DNA from: Pinguiococcus pyrenoidosus
Taxonomy: Eukaryota; Sar; Pinguiophyceae; Pinguiochrysidales; Pinguiochrysidaceae
DNA length: 35,213 bases
Assembly (NCBI GenBank): GCA_019677205.1
Contig: JAAMXY010002379.1
Span: forward strand, 1-35,213
Reading direction: 5' to 3'
Position numbers and translations under genes: made by a program. Positions 28,141 to 35,213 of the stretch are shown here, piece by piece. The notes under the pieces were generated by a model. That model did not search any database and was not told the DNA's origin. It worked only from the letters and a program-made list of their open reading frames with translations. Every line of letters begins with the position of its first letter. The first letter of the stretch is position 1.

Positions 28141-30654
28141 CTACACGTGACCACCATCGTGGACCCACATGTCCGCATCCAAGCGGCGCAGATCGTACGC
28201 AGCTATCTGCAAGAGGACGTCTTCACGTCTCTCCAAGTGATACACTTCATCGCACGGCAAAACTGACACCGCTGGGCGTCCCGCTGCTCCATCATCCAAG
28301 TCCCGAAGTACGCGTTCGCGCACCGTCCGCAGGGCCTGCCGAACGAGGCTTGGAGAAAGCGTGGCGAGCGACGGCACAAAAATCCTCAGCTGGTGAAGAT
28401 GCTTCCGCGCAAGCCTACAGCCCCGCAGTTTGCTCAGCAAGACCTTCGCGCACCTTGACACTAAGGAAACCAAATCGCCGGCGCCGTGGTCGCCTTCCCC
28501 TGCTGAGAAAGATGCGGACGCGTTTCCAAACACCAAAACCCCAGGAACGTGCAAGAAATCGACAGCAGCTCGACCGAAAGGAACGTTGGGACCTCCCTGC
28601 TGGGGCCACGGGATCTGTCCTCCTCCAGCTTCGCGCTCCGCCAACTCGAGTTGAACGGCATCGCGATGTCGCTCAGGCTTGTATCGGCCATAAGCAAGCT
28701 CGCTGAGCGCCTGCATCTCCACCTCAAAGCTGCACTTCCGGGGCAATACCGGAAGGAACACCACCGCAAAAGGTGCGACGCAGTCGGACAAAGAGGGATC
28801 CTCTTCACGACTTCCTTCCTCGGCTTCATCCTCCTCCTCCTCAGATTCCGCAAGGGCTTGCGAAGGAAAACCCATTCGCCCTGTGAAGGACGCCATAGCT
28901 TTCTCACGTCGGAGCGCGTCCTCTTTCTCTTTCTGCACCAAGCTCTTTCTGGGGTATCCGGCATTGAACGACCCGGATCCCATCCGGGCTTGAGCGCGGA
29001 GGGAAACAAAGCGTGCTGTCTCAGCTTTGCCCATGCGAGTCCCAGCTTCCGCGCTGCTGCTCGCGTAGAGCAGAAAGTGCAGCGCGTGAGCAACCGATGC
29101 ACCCCCTTTCGGTAGGACATCCAAAATCGCAGCGCAGTGCCGGAAGCACAGGTCCAACTCGGATACTTGTGCTCCAGTCTCCGGAAGCGACATGCTTCCG
29201 GGAACGAGGCCAATCTGCCCTGCGAGGAAATACAGATGCTCCCCTAGGACCTGAGCCTGACTGTACGGCCCGATGCATGTGGGCGCCCAGTGGCTGATGC
29301 TCTGCACGTGCAGGACGTATCTACCCAGAAAGTCCCCCGACAGCATGCGCCCGTAGCTGCCACGCAAAACGAGAGCGTCTGCTGTCACTACGTCCGGAGG
29401 TGCGATCGGCAGCTCCACGCAGCTTCTCGAAGGTGGGTGGACGCCAAAGAACTTGCAATACACGCTGTTCCCCTTCGAGAAATGCTCCATGCTTCTCAAG
29501 CTGAGGCGCACGTAGCAGGTGTCCTTCAGATCCATGCCATGGCTCGCAAGCACGGCACTGAGGAGGGCCAAGCAGGCAGCCACTTGCCGCTCCACGTCCT
29601 CTTCCAGCTCAGCCAAGGCGCGAAGGTCGCTGGGCCAAACTTGCGCTACAACTTCTGGAAAGTGCGTCGCCCACTCCAACGCATCGGCGCCGGATATGCT
29701 ATCGACCGAAGCGATGTCACCATCGAGATGAACGTAGGGGAAGAAGTCTTTCGCACGCCACTGATATCCCGGCGCCTCGACAATGCGCCCGGCTATCACA
29801 CCCGGCTCGTCAGGCTCCGTGGCGACAATTGGGCGGTCGGAGGCAGCGCTGGCCGCAGCTGTCGCCGCTTTCGCGTCATCCCCTTCGGCGGCCGGGGCTT
29901 TGTCCTCCAGGTGATAGGCCAAGACGCGCAAGGACGCCGCGTTCGCGTCCGTCGACAGCACCTCCGTCTCATCAAAGACGATCCGCTTTCGGAACATTGG
30001 AGAATCCAGCGTGAAGGTCTCGTACTCGCCGCCCTCGCCGCAGATGTGGAAGTCGTAAAGCTCATGCAGGCGCTGGAAATGCCCTCGGAGAGCCCGCAAG
30101 CTCTTGCCAAGGTGCTTCTCGGGTTCCAAGCCAACCGCTGCTGTCTTGACCAGCACAGCATCAATACCGGAGTCGACAATGGCGTCAAACACTTCATCCT
30201 GCTGTCTCTGCCACAGAAAACTGAGCGAGATGAGGCCCAGACGCGCGCAGACGCTCTCGATACGCGTGCGTTGGTACGTCGATAAGATGGCGCCACTGCA
30301 CACGGCTTTGACAGAGGGGAATTGCTCTCTCACTTCATCCAAGAGGACCTTGAGCGCCTCCACTTCTTCAGAAGTGCTCTCCTCATCAAACAAATAGTGC
30401 AAGGCTTTGGACTGGGCCACTCCGCTGCTGCTCACGCGGACCAGAGGGAGCTCTAGAGCAGCGGCGATGGCATCTACGGCTTCCGACGCGGCGTACTGGT
30501 ACATGAAAGAGTCGGTATTGGCTTCGGAGAGCGAATCCTCGTCCGGATTTTGCGCGATGTGGCCTAAGCACACGATGTTGTGGCCCATTCTCTTGCATTC
30601 CAGCATGGCAAAGCAGCTGTCCTTGCCACCACTGACCAGCGCCACCACATCCAT
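28141..30654 (-). CDS. DPH6: Diphthine-ammonia ligase
   Basis: Catalyses the last step of diphthamide synthesis, the ATP-dependent amidation of diphthine on elongation factor eEF2. The start at 30654 (MDVVALVSGGKDSCFAML) matches the family N-terminus and gives 837 residues; an upstream ATG at 30750 would add 32 basic residues. The PP-loop ATP pyrophosphatase motif SGGKDS is at 8-13. The ATP_bind_4 domain closes with GGEYETFTLDSPMF (about 205-220). Two YjgF/RidA-like domains follow, as in yeast Dph6: one around residues 285-430 and one containing APTCIGPYSQAQVLGEHLYF then LAGQIGLVPGSM. Insertions rich in Ala and Glu separate the domains, and one acidic stretch (SEEEEDEAEEGSREEDPSL) lies in the C-terminal third. 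No introns are needed. Confidence 0.95.
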   Translation of the reverse strand: MDVVALVSGGKDSCFAMLECKRMGHNIVCLGHIAQNPDEDSLSEANTDSFMYQYAASEAVDAIAAALELPLVRVSSSGVAQSKALHYLFDEESTSEEVEALKVLLDEVREQFPSVKAVCSGAILSTYQRTRIESVCARLGLISLSFLWQRQQDEVFDAIVDSGIDAVLVKTAAVGLEPEKHLGKSLRALRGHFQRLHELYDFHICGEGGEYETFTLDSPMFRKRIVFDETEVLSTDANAASLRVLAYHLEDKAPAAEGDDAKAATAAASAASDRPIVATEPDEPGVIAGRIVEAPGYQWRAKDFFPYVHLDGDIASVDSISGADALEWATHFPEVVAQVWPSDLRALAELEEDVERQVAACLALLSAVLASHGMDLKDTCYVRLSLRSMEHFSKGNSVYCKFFGVHPPSRSCVELPIAPPDVVTADALVLRGSYGRMLSGDFLGRYVLHVQSISHWAPTCIGPYSQAQVLGEHLYFLAGQIGLVPGSMSLPETGAQVSELDLCFRHCAAILDVLPKGGASVAHALHFLLYASSSAEAGTRMGKAETARFVSLRAQARMGSGSFNAGYPRKSLVQKEKEDALRREKAMASFTGRMGFPSQALAESEEEEDEAEEGSREEDPSLSDCVAPFAVVFLPVLPRKCSFEVEMQALSELAYGRYKPERHRDAVQLELAEREAGGGQIPWPQQGGPNVPFGRAAVDFLHVPGVLVFGNASASFSAGEGDHGAGDLVSLVSRCAKVLLSKLRGCRLARKHLHQLRIFVPSLATLSPSLVRQALRTVRERVLRDLDDGAAGRPAVSVLPCDEVYHLERREDVLLQIAAYDLRRLDADMWVHDGGHV

Positions 30655-30779
30655 GATGGTGTGCGGGCGTCTCACCGGATGGTATGACTGGTGGAGCCTC
30701 CTTCTTCGGTTTTGGCGTTTTCTTTTCTTTGGCGGGAAATCGGAGATCATTTTTGGAGCGAACGCTATTTTGAAATAGA

Positions 30780-31030
30780 GGATTCTGAGAAGATTGGGAG
30801 AAGTTTTGCTCTATTTTCATATGGTTTATCGATCTTGACCTTGGGTTGAACAAATCTGTTTTCCATATATTTTAATATATTTTACAAAATATGATAATGA
30901 ATTTTGTGATGGGTGGAAAATAGTTCAAATAACGCCGCCCTCAACTTACTCGTTCATTGGCCAGTTGGAAAATAGACTATTGAAACATTGTGAATGTTAA
31001 TATAATATTAGAAGTTTCAAAAAAGTTAAA
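30780..31030. other. AT-rich island upstream of DPH6
   Basis: This stretch is much richer in A and T than the rest of the window, including CCATATATTTTAATATATTT near 30865. GGAAAATAG occurs twice (about 30915 and 30967). It separates the minus-strand DPH6 from the plus-strand genes to its right, so it is the likely divergent promoter or a nucleosome-poor boundary. Confidence 0.7.
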
Positions 31031-31034
31031 AGCA

Positions 31035-31374
31035 ATGTGCGAAGCGCATGTGAAAACTCAGCTGATGAGTTGCGCCAGTTTCAGCTGTCGGAGCGCAGAG
31101 AGCGTCGTTTGGCTCATTCGAGCAACCGCACTGGCACAAGATGAACGGTATGTGATGCAGAGTTGCTCGTGCTGAGCATTTGCGCACTTTCACCCCAAAG
31201 CGCCACGGAGTGTTCGCGTCTAATTGTCCTTCCCCAAACAGCACAACAAATGCGCGAAGTAGTGGAAGGTTTGAAGGGCAAGGTACGGAGTTTCCTCCCA
31301 ACCCTGCGGGAAGTTTGGACCAAGCTCTCCGGCACTTGAAAAAGGAGTGGATCAGGACAGAAGGAGAGAAGTGA
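31035..31374 (+). CDS. Possible small two-exon protein, unknown
   Basis: An ATG at 31035 opens an exon ending at 31147 before GTATGTG, and a second exon 31242-31374 follows TCCTTCCCCAAACAG. The splice is in phase (phase 2) and a CTAAT branch-like motif precedes the pyrimidine-rich acceptor. The product would be 81 residues ending with SLDQALRHLKKEWIRTEGEK, a basic amphipathic helix. That helix loosely recalls the LDxALRRFKR core of ribosomal protein bS21, but the match is too short to name it. The model rests on splice signals alone and may be wrong. Confidence 0.35.
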
Positions 31375-31773
31375 AGATGACGCAGTACTACGGGAAAGGG
31401 GGCTGCGCTGTGCGAAGTGTTTAGGTTGTGACTGCGGTCGGCAGAACAAAAGCCTTCGCGGAACGTGGCTTGGGAAAAAGATTTCAGACGTCTGCCTGCT
31501 CAGAAGCTTCCGGACTTGTGTGCGGAGATCGGGAGTTGGACGGAAGTGCTTCGAGGGAAAGCCTGGGGAAGTCGCTCGGAAATCTCACCAGAGCTTCGGA
31601 TGCTCTGGGTCAGTGCGTTTCTTTGCTTTCTCTGGCGTTCAGCGTATTCCGCTGGATTGTGCTGCGCGCCCAGAGGGTGTGCAGAGGATCTGGCTAGAAG
31701 CGTGGCATACTTATCCCGAAGTTTAACCTGCGTGTAGGTGTCCCCGGAGCGTCTAGAATGGATCGTGACCCGC

Positions 31774-32084
31774 ATGAACATGGGCACGACCCCGAAGGAC
31801 AACCGCTTCCCAACCATGGTACGCCGGGCCACGTTGGTTCACGCTTCGAAACGCCTTGGGACTGACGCTCCCGGGTCCATTCATCACAGAACCAGATGAA
31901 CCACTGCTGGACCCGCTACAACGAGTGGGTGCTGTGCCTCAAGGAGACCGAGGGCGACGAGGAGGCCTGCTTTCAGCGCCAGAAGTACGCGTGGAGTATC
32001 TGCCCGAACCACTGGCTGGAGAAGTGGGAGGAGGGCCGCAGCGAGGGCGTCTTCCCCGGCGTTCAGTACTCTAGCGATGACTAG
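31774..32084 (+). CDS. COX6B: Cytochrome c oxidase subunit 6B
   Basis: COX6B is a small intermembrane-space subunit of respiratory complex IV. Exons 31774-31818 and 31890-32084 join in phase across a 71-base GT-AG intron, giving about 79 residues; human COX6B1 has 86. The hallmark is a CX9C pair (CWTRYNEWVLC) followed by a CX10C pair (CFQRQKYAWSIC), which form the two disulfides of the helical hairpin. NRFPTMNQMNHCW corresponds to the family's RFPNQNQTRNCW entry, and WEEGRSEGVFPG to the conserved C-terminal W.EQR..GTFPG. Upstream of the chosen ATG the frame is open back to an AG at 31736-31737, and a further in-phase exon ending at 31608 before GTCAGT could extend the N-terminus. Confidence 0.88.
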
Positions 32085-32445
32085 TTCCAGCGCTCGGGAC
32101 GGTTCGCTAGGCATTCCCTCCGCAACGCCTTGGATTACGACGTCGTGCCGAAGTCCCATCTGCGCGCGATTTGTTACCACCCAAAGGCATTTCTTGTATT
32201 GCTTTCGTCGAGGTCTCTTCTCGCGCCTTGCCGCGCCTTAACAAAGCCGCACACCTCTGCTTCTGCGTAGTCAGCGCTTCCCCCCGGCTCGCACACCTCT
32301 CCCGCGTCGGGGAAACGCAGGTGAAGGCGATGAAAAGAAGAGAGGAGGGAAAAGATCGCTCTTCATCGCGTGTGACAGACAGAGCCGCGTCGCTTGAGAG
32401 GCGCTCCGAAGCCTCCGCCGCGCGCTCCCCTCTCCGGCAGCCATC
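32085..32445. other. Spacer between COX6B and MTFP1
   Basis: No supported gene. A 92-codon plus frame (32171-32449) runs into the MTFP1 start in another phase and has no recognisable content. The pyrimidine-rich stretch near 32405-32445 could serve as a trans- or cis-splice acceptor region for MTFP1. Confidence 0.45.
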
Positions 32446-32892
32446 ATGACGGAGTCGCAAGAGCCCAAGGAAGTGGATCTCTACAGAGACACTCCCGTGC
32501 GCTTGTTGGGCTATGCGAATGAGGTGGGAGAGGCCTTCCGCTATCAGCTGCCCGGTTGGGTACTCCCTTCCTACGGCGTGTCCATCGCTTACGTATTGGC
32601 CGATACGCACGACAAGTACAGCAAGGACAGCAGCGCCAACAAGTGGATGACCGCAGTGGACACGATGGTCTGGCAGGGCCTGGCCAGTGTGGCCATTCCT
32701 GGCTTCACCATCCACACCATCGTGAAGAGCACCAAGGCCATCCTGCCCAAGGCTTCCGGAGCCTGGGCGAGGACCTGGCTCCCCACGGCGGCGGGCCTGG
32801 GAGCGATTCCCTTCATCGTGGAGCCGATTGACGAGCTGGTGACGCTGGTCATGGACAAGGTGTCTCCTGCCAGGAAGGCCCAGGAAGACTAG
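32446..32892 (+). CDS. MTFP1: Mitochondrial fission process protein 1 (MTP18)
   Basis: MTFP1 is an inner mitochondrial membrane protein that promotes mitochondrial division. The 148-residue intronless frame starts at ATCATGACG. The N-terminal VDLYRDTPVRLLGYANEVGE is the family signature, followed by FRYQLPGWVLPSYGVSIAYV (first membrane-associated segment), ADTHDKYSK, the segment VWQGLASVAIPGFTIHTIV, and a C-terminal hydrophobic stretch WLPTAAGLGAIPFIVEPID. Length and order match animal and plant homologues (about 150-165 residues). The preceding gene is COX6B on the same strand, 361 bases upstream, so two mitochondrial genes stand together. Confidence 0.93.
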   Translation: MTESQEPKEVDLYRDTPVRLLGYANEVGEAFRYQLPGWVLPSYGVSIAYVLADTHDKYSKDSSANKWMTAVDTMVWQGLASVAIPGFTIHTIVKSTKAILPKASGAWARTWLPTAAGLGAIPFIVEPIDELVTLVMDKVSPARKAQED

Positions 32893-33665
32893 GAGGCCGC
32901 AAGCTTTGGGTCACGTGCTGGGATTTGCTCTGCGGTGATCTGGTGTGGTGCTGTCTTGTCCTGTGAGCATTGGATCGTGTCCGAGGGGAGAAGAAGAAGG
33001 AGGGGGAGCGGGTGGGAGGAAGACGTACAAAGAACAGGCTTCATGCTCTGGGAAGGACCTCGTGAACTCCTTGGGAGAAACAGGTCTCGGCAACGAGCAG
33101 CTCTTGCTTCTTCGGGCGGATGTCTGATCGAAGCCAATGTCCTTCGCACTACTGTTCTCACGATGGGCGCAATTCACGAAGTGCTTCACCTAGCAGACAC
33201 GGAAAAGGAAATGCACGATCATCGCTTGACGAACCTGAGATACTTCTTGAAGAATTGACATGACACAACACAAGGGGGAACATATCAAACCCTGCATACA
33301 TATATATATATACTGTATGTCTGATGTTTGCAGCTCCGCTGATTTCGGACGGAGGCTCCTCCGGGACCGAGGGAACGGACAGAGGGCCCAAGCTCCCGGC
33401 GGCAACGGCGCACTCCTCATCAGAACCGCCGGGATGGTGCTCCGTCGGCATCATATAAGAGACTCCCCTGAGAAGCACTATGGCTTGCTTCTGCTGGCGT
33501 GCGGCTTCGTACTCTGCGTCTGCAGCGTCTGTCGCGTACGATTTAAGCGCTGGCGGTGGCGTAGACAAACAGGTAGACAGCAGCAAAGGCAAGTCTGGGG
33601 CAGGGCCGAGCAACACAAGCTTAAGTGAATCCCGTTGACCCCTAGCCAAAGGACACGCGGAGGAC
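32893..33665. other. Intergenic region after MTFP1
   Basis: About 770 bases without a supported gene. Frames at 32935-33258 and 33260-33628 are open but low in protein-like content. An alternating TATATATATATA run lies at about 33300-33312, flanked by CATACA and TGTATG, which are complementary. Confidence 0.45.
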
Positions 33666-34277
33666 ATGCTGGACTCCGAAGATGACGATCTGGCGGCAAG
33701 GCTGAAGGAGCTCCACCATCGACGACAGGAGAGCGACTTGGAGGGGAAGATAGAGGCGATGCAGCGACGCCTCTCGCGACTGCGGCAGAGGCACTATGGC
33801 GGGAAAACGGAAAACGAGACGAGGTCCTTCGAAGCGAACGGGCGGCATCGAAATCTCCAAGACCCTTTGACAGAGGCCGAAGGCGCGAGGGCCGACTACG
33901 AGGAAGAGGACCCTGAAGTTGCGGCTGCCAGTATCATCGCCGAGCAGGGCCTCCCGAGAAGGTTTCGACAAGCTCGTGCTGGGCGTGTGGACGCACTGGG
34001 CGATGCACGACGCGCTCTTTTCTACGCGTCCCTCACAAGTTCTTCCGATGGCGCGACGACGAACGAAGCAGAAGCGGAAGCAGAGAGGCGGCACGGGAAC
34101 GACGAAGAGGAGAGCCTGGACGAAGATGAGAACCTGAGCGACTCGGCCAGCGACTACGAGCCAGTGGCATTTACCCTAGGCGGGATGGAGAGTGGAGGAG
34201 AGCACAACAAGATGCCGCAAACAACGGTTCTTGTCCCATCTCTCGACCTGACTCAAATAGCGACCGACCAGTCGTGA
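33666..34277 (+). CDS. Acidic, charged hypothetical protein
   Basis: The frame encodes 203 residues from an ATG (context GACATGCTG). The N-terminal 50 residues are a likely coiled coil (LAARLKELHHRRQESDLEGK, IEAMQRRLSRLRQRH). The centre is mixed, with DPEVAAASIIAEQGLPRRFR. The C-terminal third is strongly acidic (EEESLDEDENLSDSASDYEP) and ends in a hydrophobic VLVPSLDLTQIA. No family was recognised. Length, codon use and composition favour a real gene, but no homologue supports it. Confidence 0.5.
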   Translation: MLDSEDDDLAARLKELHHRRQESDLEGKIEAMQRRLSRLRQRHYGGKTENETRSFEANGRHRNLQDPLTEAEGARADYEEEDPEVAAASIIAEQGLPRRFRQARAGRVDALGDARRALFYASLTSSSDGATTNEAEAEAERRHGNDEEESLDEDENLSDSASDYEPVAFTLGGMESGGEHNKMPQTTVLVPSLDLTQIATDQS

Positions 34278-35115
34278 ATGAAAAGACGCACAGAGCTATC
34301 CGATTCCCGCGGATCACTCAGTGCGAGACGCGTGGTTCGGTCGCGGCTCTCGGCGAGCATGCCAGTACGCTGCCGTGTTGCGACCGATTTGTAGAAGCAG
34401 TTGCAAACAAAGTTCGACTACATAGGCTTTCTGCTTCTTGAACGATGCTCTTCCTGTCCCTAGGTTGCGACAAACCAAAATAAACCAAAGTCAAGGCCAT
34501 TGATTCTGCTCAACTACGACCGCAGAGGTCCACCACTTGTTCCGTGTCCGCAGGCACCGCACCCTTCTTACATAGGACTCGGATGGCTGCAAGAAACTGG
34601 GGCTGAGCTTGCCGCCACTTGATCCAAGAATGCGTAGCGCCTTTGCGGCATGATCGTGTTTACGGCTCAAGCGCCGCTGAACGGGAATCGACGCCATGTT
34701 CCGAGATTCAGTGCAGGGCGAAGTCCGCTTCGCTCTTTGCCCCAGCAAACCTTTGTGGTACGCAGCAATCTTTGGCCAGAGGGAGGCGTTGTTGAGAAGC
34801 AAGGGAGGAGAGCTTTGCTTGGTGTCGTCCTAGGCTGTCAAAGCGAGGCTGCCGAGGCCCATCGGACCACGAGTTTCGTGAACATCCAGAGCTTGGAAAC
34901 AAGGCGCTCGTCTAGACACGGCGAAAGGTACACAAGCATAGATAAGGAACAGCGACCACAGTGACTGAAAGAAGCGGCAGACAAGGAATTGATGACGTGT
35001 CGTGCCTTCCCTGCCTTTCACTGCAAACGCATGATACCATTGGCTCTTGTCTGACACCAACAATCAACCGACGGCTTGTCCGAGGCAAAAGCGCTTCTCC
35101 TTCTAAGGGATCAGT
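34278..35115. other. Intergenic region at the right end
   Basis: The 838 bases between the acidic protein and the minus-strand gene at the edge hold only short frames without family resemblance. They should contain 3' UTRs of both convergent genes. Confidence 0.45.
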
Positions 35116-35213
35116 CTAGTTCTCATAGGCCACCGAAGCTTCGTGGAACGGGTAGGTGTTGTAGCCCTCGTCTTCGTGAGAGAACCACGTCTTCGCGTCC
35201 GACTCCGCGAGCG
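35116..35213 (-). CDS. C-terminal end of an unknown gene, cut by the window edge
   Basis: Reading leftward from the edge, an open frame encodes 31 residues and stops with TAG at 35116-35118. The visible end reads AKTWFSHEDEGYNTYPFHEA then SVAYEN, a Trp/Tyr/His-rich acidic tail with protein-like codon use. The family cannot be told from this piece. The frame could also be chance, because only 98 bases are visible. Confidence 0.4.
   Translation of the reverse strand, partial: LAESDAKTWFSHEDEGYNTYPFHEASVAYEN

Noticed and set aside
1-35213. CRISPR arrays, bacterial operons or insertion sequences
   Set aside because: Spliced genes and eukaryote-specific families rule out a bacterial reading; no spaced identical repeats of CRISPR type were seen.

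Overview
This window is nuclear DNA from a eukaryotic microbe. It carries GCN1, DPH6, COX6B, MTFP1, a PH-domain protein, type II Golgi-style transferases, and several genes with short GT-AG introns. The best guess is an alveolate, possibly dinoflagellate-related. The clues are an armadillo-repeat protein with a DUF4116-like tail, a very cysteine-rich multi-exon protein, exons that often begin with G after AG, CTNAC/CTNAT-like branch sites, and one intergenic near-match to the dinoflagellate spliced leader. None of these is decisive, and neighbouring genes switch strand more often than expected in core dinoflagellates. GC content is high except for an AT-rich island at about 30.78-31.03 kb.

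Layout, left to right. 1-1478 (+): 5'-truncated DUF4246 protein. 1804-4689 (-): armadillo/DUF4116 protein. About 5075-5820: an evenly spaced GGTACY array, then a mosaic of coding-like scraps that includes an orphan piece of SMC3. 5923-6831 (+): unknown ORF. 7021-8175 (+): spliced cysteine-rich protein. 8972-10120 (-): glycosyltransferase-like type II membrane protein with a perfect 18-bp hairpin in its coding sequence. 10121-11691: non-coding or decayed DNA with the spliced-leader-like motif. 11692-12486 (-): sulfotransferase. 13472-15552 (+): six-exon PH-domain protein. 16348-25435 (+): GCN1, about 2930 residues. 25450-26124 (-): YbaK/ProX-type deacylase. 26595-27869 (+): bacterial-type glucokinase with a C-terminal membrane anchor. 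28141-30654 (-): DPH6. 31035-31374 (+): possible small spliced gene. 31774-32084 (+): COX6B. 32446-32892 (+): MTFP1. 33666-34277 (+): acidic unknown protein. 35116-35213 (-): C-terminus of a gene running off the right edge.

Functional themes. GCN1 (stalled-ribosome sensing), the ProX-like deacylase (clearing mischarged tRNA) and DPH6 (diphthamide on eEF2) lie within 15 kb and all concern translation quality. The glycosyltransferase-like and sulfotransferase genes share a strand and predicted Golgi topology. COX6B and MTFP1 are adjacent mitochondrial genes, and the glucokinase tail also suggests the mitochondrial surface. Intron models were built by hand from splice dinucleotides and reading phase, without transcripts.
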